Source: Bolinopsis microptera (lineage: Eukaryota > Ctenophora > Tentaculata > Lobata > Bolinopsidae). From it: 64,000 nt of DNA. The position numbers were made by a program, and so were the translations under genes. The stretch spans positions 5,384,902 through 5,448,901 of the forward strand of contig NC_087076.1 in assembly GCF_026151205.1 (NCBI RefSeq), read 5' to 3'. A model generated the notes under the pieces. The model did no database searches. It was not told the DNA's origin and worked only from the letters and a program-made list of their open reading frames with translations. Positions 36,085 through 46,194 of the stretch are shown piece after piece (position 1 is the stretch's first letter; each line of letters begins with the position of its first letter).

Positions 36085-38990
36085 AAACATTCTACGCTCC
36101 TACTATGCTATTACTGGTCTCTTGACTAACTCCCAATCATCTGTCCATATGGTATTGTTTCTGGACAAATAGATGGTATACGATGCCCTCAGGCTGATCT
36201 CAGCGATCTTCATGCAGGCCTTCTTCTTCTCTTTGTTGTTTACGTTCAGGTGGTTCATAAAGGTTGGGAGGCTATAGTTGTAAATGCCTCGAGCTCCCAC
36301 TTCTACTGTCTGGAGCTTGCAAGCCCATCCGTTGGCTTCTATCTCTTCTGTCAGCTGCTGATATCTCTTCATCTTTCGCTTCTCTTGATCAGCAAAGTTC
36401 TGCTCATTTCCACAAGTCAGCTCCATTAGATAAACCTTCTTTGCTTTATCTGAATAGATCACTACATCAGGTCTTAGTGGTGTAGCTGCAATGTGCTGCG
36501 GGAAGTTCCTCTGTCTCTCATCCTCATCAAATATTATCTTCCAGTCGTTGGCATCTGAAAAGAAATATCTTTGGGTCTTATGATGAGTTGGGTCAGCTAA
36601 GGTAACCTTCTCGCGCTTATTGCCTGCCTTGTGAAAGACCGACGGTGCCCTCTTCGTTTCCTTGGCGATGTCGGAATTAAACTCTTCAATCTGTGATGAA
36701 ACAGTCTTCATGATTTCACGTAGGACCTGATCATGGCGCCAGTTGAAACGTCCCTGTCTTAGTGCAACCTTGCAGAACGTCAGGATATGATTGAGTGTCC
36801 CTTGTTTGCTGCAGAGTTTACAGTTTCCTGAAACGGCTTTATTCCAAAGCTTTAGGTTGCTAGGTGTTGACGCAGTGTCATGAATAGCATTGACATGAAA
36901 CTTTAACAGTTCCGGACTAAGTTGATAGATCAAGTTATTCCACGTGGTGTCAAATGTCATTGTATTTTCCCATGTGAGAAAGAGGTTTTGCCGCTTTTTG
37001 TCAAAAAGTGAACAAATAAGTGTCTCTTCATCAAAGGTCCTCACCATGTTGGTTAGCAGTTTCCTCTCTGATGTGTCCTCATATCTTGTCCCATACCCGA
37101 GGCCAGTTGTACCAACTGCAGGTTTTCCAACTAACTCTTGGAAGTAAAGTTGGCGCTGACGGTCTTTCAGCTCTTTGGGATAAGACCACATCTTCTGTGT
37201 GTCTGCAATAGCCTTATGGTTAGAGTACACTTTTTTGATGTAGGGGTCACTTGAGTTACAAAGTTGGTGTCCCTTAATAAGTTGGATGACTTTGTACTCA
37301 GTGCAGATGTTTTTCAGCTGCAATCCTTTCTGGTCTCTACTCCTGTAGAGGACGGTGGTGGTACAAGGATGCGCAATCCCTAGCCACTTTTTAAGGTATC
37401 TGTTACACAGTGCCTCAAGCTCTCTCACAAATGTGATGGGTAGGTTATAAACAGTAAACCCCCATGACATCTTACTAATGATGAGGTTGTTATACACCCA
37501 CGCCTTCATTGGACCGGTGATTTCATCATTAGACGTTGTTTCCAAAAGGTCCTCTAACTTCTTCTTAATCATGGACCGAATTTCCTTTACCTCAAGATCT
37601 ACATACATGTACATTCCTAGGAACTTCATTGGTGCTTGGATAATGGACGGCACCTGTTGTTCGCTTAGTACAAACTCTGCATCATAGGTATTGTACTTTC
37701 CTCCAGTACACTTCATAGACATAGACAGGCACTTCGATGGTTTAGCCTTCATTTTCTTCGACCAGTCCAGGAACTCTTCTACTACCTTCAACATCTTCTT
37801 CATCTCCTTCTCGCTCTTCGACAACAGGGTTAGGTCATCAGCAAATGCTTTCTTTGAGGTCTTGCTATCACTGAAGCTTGGCTCATACCCAACTTGACTG
37901 CACAGTACAGCTAGAAGTTCCAGTAGGATGTTGAATACTATAAGGAACAGGATCACGGACAGTGGGTCTCCCTGGAACAGGCCTAGCTCATACCAGAATG
38001 TTCTGGATGTCCATTTCCTGCACTTAACTAGGACACTGAGGCTTCCATAATACTCTATTATAAGCTTAATGAAGCTTTCAGGTAGGTGGTACCGGCGTAG
38101 GGCATAAATAATAAGGCTGTGCGGGACTCTCCCATACGCATTCATAAGGTCAATCCAGATCACGTGGACTTGTCTTCTGTGGCTTTTAGCATCTTTAATC
38201 TCTTCAAGGAGGGCTTGAGTGTGTTCTAGGCAACCAGGGGTTTTCTTCATGAAACCTTTCTGTACTGAGGTGTCAATGAACAGATTTCGTGTCATGTGCT
38301 CAAGTACACGGTCTCCCCAGATGGCAAAGAACAGCTTCCCGCTACAGTTTTGGAGTGTGATGTTACGGAACTTGCCAGGATCTTTTAGATCATCCGTTTT
38401 AGGAATTAATGTACTCACTCCCACCTTCCACTGTGGGGGGACAACTCCTGTTTTCCAAATCCTGCATATCAGATGGTGTAGATGGTGACTGAAAGTTCGA
38501 CACTTCTTGTAGATCAGGTAGTTGACACCATTTGACCCAGGTGCTGACTTATTTCTCCTTGACTTAAGCTTTAGGTGGAATTCATCCCATGTGGGTGGCG
38601 CTGTACTGCAGATCCAATTAGGTTTGTCAAGGTCTTTCAGTCCTGTGGGGTTTACATAGTCACGCTCTCGGTCATCATCTTTGTACTCCTTTTCAAAGAA
38701 CTTAGATGCTTCTTCACTGTCGAACTCAGGCTCTTTATCTTTAGTCTCTTCCTTCGTGAGCAGTTTCTTACCATACTCATAAGGGTTTCTTCTAAAGAGT
38801 TTGGAGCTATTCTCTTTCATCTTTTTCCTTTCTTTCTTCTGGGCGGTCTTTCTTGCTTTGTTATGAAGTCGTACTAGTTTCAGGTAAGAAATCTTCTGTC
38901 TTTTAACCTGTTCATCATCGTTCGAGTCACATACTCTCTTCCATTCCTTTCTACTTTCTTTCTTCATTTCAACAATTGTAACTTAAGTTG
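36085..38990 (-). mobile_element. LINE of the restriction-like-endonuclease group
   Basis: Body of the element coding the 954-aa protein below; the 3' end is near 36085 because a 5'-truncated copy at 47864-48236 begins at the same word (AAACATTMTACGCTCCTAC). The 5' end is not defined. The 3' untranslated region is under 25 bp, with no poly(A) tail visible. Confidence 0.75.
36103..38967 (-). CDS. LINE polyprotein: RT, CCHC, REL endonuclease (954 aa)
   Basis: One uninterrupted frame. Residues 1-110 are lysine-rich. RT about 138-455: IDLMNAY (273), QGDPLS (332-337), FADD (375-378), FLG (449-451). A long helical thumb follows. CCHC knuckle C716-x2-C719-x7-H727-x4-C732. REL endonuclease about 828-900: RPD (832-834), ELTCG with E849, KRxKxxxY, and EVGARG (889-894). 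This order is that of R2/NeSL/Hero-type LINEs, which cut target DNA with a PD-(D/E)XK nuclease. An in-frame TAA sits five codons upstream of ATG, so the usual N-terminal zinc fingers are missing or lie in a lost part. Coding integrity implies recent activity. Confidence 0.9.
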   Translation of the reverse strand: MKKESRKEWKRVCDSNDDEQVKRQKISYLKLVRLHNKARKTAQKKERKKMKENSSKLFRRNPYEYGKKLLTKEETKDKEPEFDSEEASKFFEKEYKDDDRERDYVNPTGLKDLDKPNWICSTAPPTWDEFHLKLKSRRNKSAPGSNGVNYLIYKKCRTFSHHLHHLICRIWKTGVVPPQWKVGVSTLIPKTDDLKDPGKFRNITLQNCSGKLFFAIWGDRVLEHMTRNLFIDTSVQKGFMKKTPGCLEHTQALLEEIKDAKSHRRQVHVIWIDLMNAYGRVPHSLIIYALRRYHLPESFIKLIIEYYGSLSVLVKCRKWTSRTFWYELGLFQGDPLSVILFLIVFNILLELLAVLCSQVGYEPSFSDSKTSKKAFADDLTLLSKSEKEMKKMLKVVEEFLDWSKKMKAKPSKCLSMSMKCTGGKYNTYDAEFVLSEQQVPSIIQAPMKFLGMYMYVDLEVKEIRSMIKKKLEDLLETTSNDEITGPMKAWVYNNLIISKMSWGFTVYNLPITFVRELEALCNRYLKKWLGIAHPCTTTVLYRSRDQKGLQLKNICTEYKVIQLIKGHQLCNSSDPYIKKVYSNHKAIADTQKMWSYPKELKDRQRQLYFQELVGKPAVGTTGLGYGTRYEDTSERKLLTNMVRTFDEETLICSLFDKKRQNLFLTWENTMTFDTTWNNLIYQLSPELLKFHVNAIHDTASTPSNLKLWNKAVSGNCKLCSKQGTLNHILTFCKVALRQGRFNWRHDQVLREIMKTVSSQIEEFNSDIAKETKRAPSVFHKAGNKREKVTLADPTHHKTQRYFFSDANDWKIIFDEDERQRNFPQHIAATPLRPDVVIYSDKAKKVYLMELTCGNEQNFADQEKRKMKRYQQLTEEIEANGWACKLQTVEVGARGIYNYSLPTFMNHLNVNNKEKKKACMKIAEISLRASYTIYLSRNNTIWTDDWELVKRPVIA

Positions 38991-39394
38991 ATAGGCGCGA
39001 TAAAACCTCTCGGCTCTCTCGCATTAAGATGTTTTAATTTTTGGAAGTTAACAGACCTCAATTTTTCATAATATCTTCCAGTTAGTCAGGTGATAGCTCT
39101 GGATCAAACACTGTCACTTACTTCTTACTCTCTTTGTTTTGTGACTTAAGTCTCGCTCTAGTCAGCTTTTCATCGTTTAAACATGTCTCCCACATTAACT
39201 TTGTTATTTATTAGGCTGGTTCTAGGGATGCCTCGTTTTATAGACAAGTCTTCGACGGAGTTTGATTGCGTACTGGTCCTAGAGAACGATAACAGCAAGA
39301 CCACCACATAATAATCAAGGACTTGCGCCTGGTGCAGCTCTAGGAAACGTTTACATGACATTCCTTAAGCTTCAGTTGTACTACCAGAAGTTAA
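38991..39394. other. Between LINE and hAT, no gene seen
   Basis: The word GAAGTTAACAGACCTYAA occurs at 39044 and 39386, in direct orientation, perhaps the duplication around a 340-bp insertion. No frame. Confidence 0.35.
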
Positions 39395-40002
39395 CAGACC
39401 TTAAAGCTCCTCATAAACGTGTGAATGTGGAAGTCGAGAAGCTCCTCTACAACAGATGGGAGTTTTGACACAACATAATGCACTCTGCTGCAATGTTACT
39501 AAACCCACTGTACTGTGAAACAAATCTCACCCAAAACAAAGATGTAATGGCCGACTTGTTTACGCTTATAGACCGTTGGGGAACAGGACACCAGTGGGAT
39601 CGAGCAACAATTATGAGTGAGATGTTGCATTTCAGGCAACGTAGAGGTCTCTTTAGTAGGCCAGAGGTTGCCAAGTTCCATAATCAGCCTGTTAAATATT
39701 GGCAATTGTACGGTTCTGAGACCCCAGTAATTCAGAAGTTGGCTATTATCTTGTTCAACCAGGTCACGAGTGCCAGTGCCTGCGAAACAAATTGGAGCCA
39801 GTTTGAATATGAGTACTCGAAAAGGAGAAATAAATTAAGAACAGAAAAGGCCAGAAAGCTGGTTTACGTTCACTCCAACTTAAAGCTTTTGAACGACATA
39901 GCTAGCGAATCAGCAATCTGGACAGAGAGCACTAGTGCTGGCAATAAGATCACTAAGATCACATATGCTATAGATTATTTAGATAACAATGATAAGTTGT
40001 GA
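39395..40002 (+). pseudogene. hAT transposase C-terminal part
   Basis: From 39395 VEVEKLLYNRWEF, TGA, HNIMHSAAMLLNPLYC, then an open frame of 174 codons. Residues 73-138 (from the 39478 ATG) are the hATC dimerisation domain: KYWQLYG, PVIQKLAIILFNQVTSASAC, ETNWSQFEY, KRRNKL, LVYVHSNLKLL. The RNase H-like core and BED finger are absent. The single TGA at 39466 breaks continuity. Downstream 40003-40220 is non-coding. Confidence 0.85.
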
Positions 40003-40330
40003 GCTGTTGCTATAATTGATGCTTAATTGTAATCTGTGAACCAGCTCTGTTTATATTGAAGCACTAGTCATGATCTGTTGTTGATCTAGTTTTTTTTCAA
40101 TACAAGTATGTATAACTATCTAACTGTATCATTTGTTTACAAGTGTAATAGTGATCGAACCTAAGCCATTCATTATAAAATCAAAACATATGCCAAGAAA
40201 ATTTACGCAACGAATTTTTAAAAGGTGCCGAACTGGACGAACTTTTCGCACTTCTTCGACGAACTTAACAATCGTTATTCTATTAGAATCGTTATTCTAT
40301 TAGAATCATTATTTTATTAGAATCCCCCAC

Positions 40331-40730
40331 GAAAAGAAATCGTGAATACAGTAGGAAATTCAAACTTAAGGCTAAAAAACCATTCTCTGGTTCAGAATTT
40401 CACCTCAATAGCAAAGGGTGCTATGTTACGGGTAACTTAGAAGACCACTGTAGCTCATTATTTGGCAATAGGTTGAATACTGACGGCATAGCTCCTCATG
40501 ACAATGTTTAAGCACTACTTTAAAGTCCTAGTTATGACAACGTGATTTTAACAAAGTTATCTCGGTTCAACAGTCTGATGTATATGCTTTACTTTACACC
40601 ATTGGTATCGCCTATTCTTCGTGGCATTCATGCGCTGAAACACACCTATCAGAGATCAGTCATGTTACTAAATGACCAGTATGCTCTTAAAGATAACGTC
40701 GACATGTAAACGTTTATTAAAAATCGCTAT
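40331..40730 (+). pseudogene. S-family copy 3, damaged
   Basis: KRNREYSRKFKLKAKKPFSG... start codon ATG changed to ACG, TAA at 40507 (GTTAAG to GTTTAAG insertion), several other changes. Ends in a single 17-bp unit; no exon 2. Confidence 0.7.
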
Positions 40731-40751
40731 TCTATTAGAATCGTTATTTTC

Positions 40752-40859
40752 TCGGTCTCCTTCTTCTCTCGGAAAAGAGTGGTTGCGGAGGCCTCGAAGG
40801 TGGATATGGTGGCGCTTCAGCAGGAACGGTTCTCAAACCGAAAAGACAGTATTAAATAG
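40752..40859 (+). CDS. Possible short exon (35 codons)
   Basis: SVSFFSRKRVVAEASKVDMV, ALQQERFSNRKDSIK TAG, charged and helical, following a T-rich stretch TCTCGGTCTCCTTCTTCTCTC. No copy in the window. Weak. Confidence 0.2.
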   Translation, partial: SVSFFSRKRVVAEASKVDMVALQQERFSNRKDSIK

Positions 40860-40996
40860 AATGTATAATTTTATTAATCTATTAGTTGTTTAAAGTATTG
40901 GTATTCAGGAATTAGATTGATTTTAATTAAGCCTAACAACAGAGACTTAATTGTGTGCTGTGCTGTAGAGAGCAGCACAGTAAAGTGCAGTGCACA

Positions 40997-41270
40997 ATGC
41001 AGATCAACATTTTTCGAAGCACCAGGAACTATCGTTTCAATAGCAATTCTTTTAAGAGCTATATCAATAATACCGTTTGTTGTAAAGATGCTCTAACAAA
41101 AAGGGACGTCAGCAAGACTTGCAACCTTCAAAGATGGCAAAAAAGTCCAGGGAACTGTTAGATTCATCTCACGAAACCACGGTCCAGTGAAGTTTGCCTG
41201 CTGCCATCACAAACAAGATGCTAACATATGGTTGTGGTCTGGTCATAGCTATATCAGATGTACCCTCTGA
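40997..41270 (+). pseudogene. C-family gene copy 2, one frameshift
   Basis: Starts MQINIFRSTRNYRFNSNSFK, SYINNTVCCKDALTKRDVSK; after about 41125 the neighbouring frame continues DGKKVQGTVRFISRNHGP, VKFACCHHKQDANIWLWSGH, SYIRCTL TGA. Agreement with 23113-23425 across both frames places one indel near 41115-41126. First seven residues resemble the Q peptide start. Family unknown. Confidence 0.5.
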
Positions 41271-41753
41271 AATGTATAAACCCACTTCACGAGACACTCG
41301 AGTTAGTTTTGGAGAAAAGTAACGTTTTGTTAATAAGGAGTGTAATATTGTCAGATATGAGCAGTGTTATAATATAGTTATCGGAAAGACAGTGAATGAT
41401 TGGCTTTATTTCGGGGCAGTAAGCTTTGTCCATAATGACAAATGAACAACCATATTCATTAACTTAATATATATTATTAAATATTGTATGCTTTGATTCT
41501 ATGTACCTAGAATGGTATTCTTGACTTGAATGTCCTGCAGTATTGAAGCTGCCTTGAATTATTTTCATTCTTATTGTATTACTGTATGAATTTAATTTCA
41601 ATTCTTATTCTAATCATACTAATGGTGTCTGGAATGCGTAATCGGACAAAATGTATCTATATGAATCGAGTATTTAATATTATCGCGTATTTTGCTATTA
41701 TCTGCACAATAGATTCTTTCTATTCTCGTAATTAAATTTTATCCCAACTAGGT
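41271..41753. other. AT-rich spacer, no gene seen
   Basis: No frame over 40 codons with coding character; no repeat recognised. Confidence 0.45.
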
Positions 41754-41957
41754 ATGGCATGGAAGTGTCCCAATCCCTGTTGGAATGTCATGACGAGTTT
41801 TGCTACATTAAACTGCACCTCATGTGGACGAGTTAAGTCAGAAGGAGAATCGATGTTAGTTATGAAAGGGGACTGGTTATGTCGTCATTGTATGAAGAAT
41901 AACTTCGCTAAACGAAAGACCTGCTTTAGTTGTGGAATCGGCAAGGTAGTTACATAA
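41754..41957 (+). CDS. Two RanBP2-type zinc fingers (67 aa)
   Basis: ATG frame after CCCAACTAGGT, possibly an acceptor AG at 41750-41751. Finger 1 WKCPNPCWNVMTSFATLNCT SC; finger 2 WLCRHCMKNNFAKRKTCFSC. The second fits W-x-C-x2-C-x3-N-x6-C-x2-C, with Asn and the basic residue used in RNA recognition by ZRANB2-type fingers. After GIGK there is GTAGTT, a possible donor; otherwise it stops three codons later. The paralogous exon at 19460 also ends at a GT just after the finger, which favours splicing. Confidence 0.6.
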   Translation: MAWKCPNPCWNVMTSFATLNCTSCGRVKSEGESMLVMKGDWLCRHCMKNNFAKRKTCFSCGIGKVVT

Positions 41958-42865
41958 CACGTTTCCAAATCCAAGCCAATTTGTGATTTGCTAACTTATT
42001 ATCTTAAATATAAGGGGTCATTTATAATAACTAAGTATTTCTTAAGTAAATACTCGCTAGTAATTACTTAGATTTTTCTGAGTCTCAAAATCGGTATTCA
42101 CAAAGTTTGAGCATTTACTGCCCAGTAAAAACTAATACTCAAGCTGAATTTATCGTGAGTATGACTTACATTCAAGTAAATACTCACTAAAATGCTCTCA
42201 AACTAGCACTCAAATACTCAAATCAGTATTTTAAGAAGCACGACAGGTTAATTCAGATATTTTGTTTGCCATCTTATGTTAATGGAAAAACACCCAAATT
42301 CGGATGTACATGGATGTATCGAAGGAATGTGAAATAAACATTTTCGAGGGAAATTTGTGTCGAGTACATTCGACATTCGCACATCACGTACCGCATATGT
42401 CTGTGATGTAATTTGTGATATCGCAATCTTGAAATGGCGGCAAAATGACAACACCCTTGATATGACTCCGAAGATAATTCAGAATCATTCTTGATATCTA
42501 TAATGAATGTTTCGTGTGCGATATTGTGTCCCCTACAGGTAATTTCACGTCCCTTTTACAGTGGTTTACCGTGATTTACTGTAGTTTTCTTTTATCCACG
42601 GTAGTTTCCAGAAACCCACCGTAGTTTTACTGTGGTTTGCCGTCAATTCCTCAAACTTTATTAAATACATATCGATGTTTAATAATTACCTAGCAGATTA
42701 TTCTAACCCAATACCGACAGTGATAGAATTAGAAAGGTAAGCTGAACTTTTGTATGATCATGTTTGTGGCATGTTTTCGACATGATTGTGTCTTTTGTTA
42801 TTGATTAATTTTGTTATTGATTAACTGACGAAGTTTGAACTCAGCTTGTGTTAAGTCTGAGCTCT
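41958..42865. other. Repetitive non-coding stretch
   Basis: 42010-42240 has many ACTCAA/GAGTAT words with inverted copies (AAGTAAATACTCGC, GCGAGT-like), which may be a decayed MITE. 42545-42650 holds five imperfect copies of a CCGTGGTTTACTGT word. No gene. Confidence 0.4.
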
Positions 42866-43085
42866 ATGGCACTTCCTATTTTACCACCGGCCCCACATTC
42901 GACTAGAACATTCAAGACGTCAGCCCCAAACGGACTTTTACTACAAAACCCAGTTCCGCTTTGAAGAACCGTCCGTTGACTGGATGGCCAGGCATTTTTT
43001 GGGACCTGATTCTGGTGAAACGCGAGGAGTTGTTGAGTTCATGGAATCACTTTTAATGAAGATCAGTTCTAAATTAGATAACTGA
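42866..43085 (+). pseudogene. PIF/Harbinger transposase N-terminal fragment, diverged
   Basis: MALPILPPAPHSTRTF, then a shift to FYYKTQFRFEEPSVDWMARH, FLGPDSGETRG, matching the better copies at 56546 and 57701 (HYYQSQFSFNEATVDYL, FLGPGSGETRG). After ETRG the match is lost. Ends TGA at about 43085. Confidence 0.6.
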
Positions 43086-43823
43086 GATGTTCTAAGTTGA
43101 TCATTACCTATCAAATTTAGATTTGTGTACATTTCCCAAATTTTTATTTATTTAATGAGGCTAAAAACATGCGTTGGTTTAAAAATCTTGCTATTTGATA
43201 AATCACGGTTTTTTAAACAAACATGCGTTTGTTTATTTTTTTCTATCAATTTTGTATGGACTTGGATAGGATGTTTTCTTCACATCCTGAATTTGATTGT
43301 CAAGAATTCAATATTTACACAAAGCGGAGTGCAAAGGTTGATTAAGAAGATCAAAATTATCAATATGTTGATAATTGACATAATTGTGAAATAGTAAATA
43401 GATATTTACTGACCTTGACTGACAACCAGACAATATAAAATAGTTATTATATCATTTTATCAATGTATACATTGAATTTAATTACATTGGTTCTTAGATT
43501 AATTATACCTGTTTTATTGGATTGCGTGAAATAATTTAAATTTGTCATGGTCTTCCTAATTTATAATTTTTAATTTATAATTGTAGGCGATGAATATCTA
43601 GAGGAAATGAGGAAATGCACCTGTAAATAGTAAAACTGCAGAAGCAAATTTAGCATTAATGCTCAAAAGAAATTGTGATATTACATCCATGATGTAGGAT
43701 CTTTTATTTTGCCTGTAGTCTGTTATCTTTTACTTTTTTCTTTTCACTTTTATCATTCATTTTTTCTGTTTATTTGCGTTCTTTTCGCTTTTGTCTTGGT
43801 TTTGAGGAATAATATCGCTAAAG
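43086..43823. other. AT-rich spacer, no gene seen
   Basis: Frames here are T-rich and unconserved. 43680-43800 resembles the T-rich region 8440-8540 (GTCTGTTATCTTTTAC). Confidence 0.4.
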
Positions 43824-44458
43824 ATGGAGGGACATCACGGCATGTCATTTCTCCACAAAGAACAATCAATGGTTACTCTACATTACATTGCTGGGGGAGA
43901 GGGTCACCAGACTCTGTATCTTAATTCCATGATTGCCCGGCCAACTATTTTGAAGTTTATCCCGAAAGTAACGGACACAACCTCCCTAGTAACGGACACA
44001 ACCTCCCTAGTAACGGACACAACCTCCCTAGTAACGGACACAAGTCGCTTGCACAACATCTTCACATGCTATGGCTACGAGGCTACAGAAGTGTACTTTA
44101 ACTTAAAGGCGTTGCATTTCATGTGTGATGCCTTCATGGACAAGGACCTTGATCCTCATGATCGGCTGTATAAAATATGGTGGTGCAAGACATTCTTCAC
44201 CAGATGGGATTCTAATAAGAATGGTCCTACTGAGTGAATCACCACAAGTGCGTTCAGGGACATGTGGATGTAATGACCTCGTCTTTTAACTAGAAATATG
44301 GTAAGACACAAATTTCTTAATGCAGAAATAACGACATCTGACCAAAATGAGCAGCTATTTGCATTCATCAGAGAATCTTTCTCAAATGGCAGGAACCTGA
44401 CCGACCAGAGGTGGCTCCTGTTAATTCATTATATTGCAAGAATCAAACTCTCTGGCTA
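43824..44458 (+). pseudogene. Transposase-like fragment with in-frame 21-bp repeat
   Basis: 137-codon frame MEGHHGMSFLHKEQSMVTLH..., with VTDTTSL four times (43969-44042), then LKALHFMCDAFMDKDLDPHD, RLYKIWWCKTFF. The DAFxDKxLxxxxRxYKIW pattern recalls transposase-like proteins of invertebrate genomes, from memory and unverified. A TGA follows GPTE, then ITTSAFRDMW. A second frame 44291-44458 (LNAEITTSDQNEQLFAFIRE) may belong to it. Confidence 0.35.
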
Positions 44459-44877
44459 GTGTTCATAAGCTCATGTTTGACGATATTTTTTAACAGTAAT
44501 AGTTTATTTAAAATGTTGTTAACACGACATCACGACATCAAGAAGGTAGAGACTCTGGAAAGCTCCTAGAAATGACACTAGGACCTTCAGACCCACTCAA
44601 GTAAATTCACATAATCATTATTATAATGAGTAGTTTTCTTATGTATTATTATACATTATATAATGTATTATTTATTTCTTATTTAAATATTTCTTTCATC
44701 ACACCAGCAACGAGTAGGTCTACAGTTGGTGCCATTATAACTTTTGGAATTTCTAAGAATCCATCGAAAACAGAGGTGATTTACCTAACTTACATCAAGA
44801 TTTCATTCAGTAAAAGGAACATAAGCGGGCTTCATTCCGTTACCAGTTAACCTAAGCGATTTACGATCATCTCATCA
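44459..44877. other. Spacer, no gene seen
   Basis: 44580-44650 (ACCTTCAGACCCACTCAAGT) recurs at 45050 and 45715 as part of the triplicated unit. No frame. Confidence 0.4.
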
Positions 44878-46105
44878 TGCCTCGTAAACTAACTCTCCAG
44901 CAACGGATATTCCTTGTTTCTGAATCCAAGGATACCCCCTTTGCAGCTCTTCTCCAACTGTTCATAGCGAAATTCCCTGGAATCACTCTCCAGGTACTAG
45001 GAAAGCAGTCTACAACCTTAAGAAGAAATTTAAAGAACTAGGACCTTTAGACCCGTCCAAGTTATTTCACATAATTATCATTATAATCAGTAGTTTTCCT
45101 ATGTATTATTATACCAGTTAACCTAAGCGATTTACGATCATCTCATCATGCCTAACTAACTCTCCAGCAACGAATATTTATTGTTTCTGAATCCAAGGAT
45201 ACCCCCGTCGCAGCTCTTATCCAACTGTTCATAGCGAAATTCCCTGGAATCACTCTCCAGATACTAGGAAAGCATATCAAATAACGGATTAGTAGTAGTA
45301 TCAATAACAAAGAAGAGTGCGAGAAGCTTAAGGGATTTCTTTTACAACATATTCAAAGACAAATTTAAACAAATAGCACACGACCCTGCTGTTCAGTAGA
45401 TATTATGTACTTGGACAGAGTGTAAAACGTGTGTACATCACTATTTTCAATGTAATGTATAATACCATTTGATGTAACCTGTATTCAGTGTGTGTAATTT
45501 CAATTTAGCATTTTAACTACTGTAGTAAAGAAGCATTTATTATATACTAACATTTATAACAATTTTAGCCTGAAGATGGCGTTGACGCCGAAAATTTGCC
45601 CTTACTCCTAACTTCCTTGTTTCACTTGTCCTTGTCTGTTCCAACCGGATAATATCCAGATATCAGTACTAGGAAAGCAGTCTACAACCTTATGGAGAAA
45701 TTTAAAGAACTAGGACCTTTAGACCCGTCCAAGTTATTTCACATAATTATCATTATAATCAGTAGTTTTCTTATGTATTATTATACCAGTTAACCTAAGC
45801 GATTTACGATCATCTCATCATGCCTAACTAACTCTCCAGCAACGAATATTTATTGTTTCTGAATCCAAGGATACCCCCGTCGCAGCTCTTATCCAACTGT
45901 TCATAGCGAAATTCCCTGAAATCACTCTCCAGATACTAGGAAAGAAGTCTACAACCTTAAGAAGAAATTTAAAGAACATGGAGTTGTCACCGACCGACAA
46001 AAGAAAGCGTTCATAAAAAGTACGACAGACAATGCACAACATATTGTGATGTATCATCTTAGACCAGTAGAGTCATTGCTCAAGGAACTTCACAAGTCTT
46101 TGTAG
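44840..46105 (+). pseudogene. Three copies of a transposase HTH fragment
   Basis: Copies at 44878-45060, 45150-45290 and 45820-46105, each after CCAGTTAACCTAAGCGATTT. Copy 1 has MPRKLTLQQRIFLVSESKDT PFAALLQLFIAKFPGI; copy 3 adds TRKEVYNLKKKFKEHGVVTD RQKKAF in another frame. LTxxQRIFLV...T...F...FP and Y-LxxKFxExGxVxDxxR is the helix-turn-helix leader found on some insect and mollusc transposase-like genes. All three have shifts; no DDE core. Confidence 0.5.
45570..45593 (+). ncRNA. Hammerhead-like core, tentative
   Basis: CTGAAGA, T, stem GGCG-TTGA-CGCC, GAAA. This is the conserved CUGANGA-stem II-GAAA order of hammerhead ribozymes. The flanking stem III/I and UH cleavage site are not evident. 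Similar stems are common near the end of Penelope-like elements. Treat as a motif only. Confidence 0.2.
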
Positions 46106-46194
46106 GATTACACAGAAACGGGACTACACTACTAAGAAAAGTGTGAACAGAAAAGAGTGAAATTGTAAGAGAGAATTACCGTCAGTGGTACAGG

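Noticed and set aside
36264-38877. Several + strand frames within the LINE
   Set aside because: Shadows of the 954-codon minus-strand protein, which has complete RT and endonuclease motifs.
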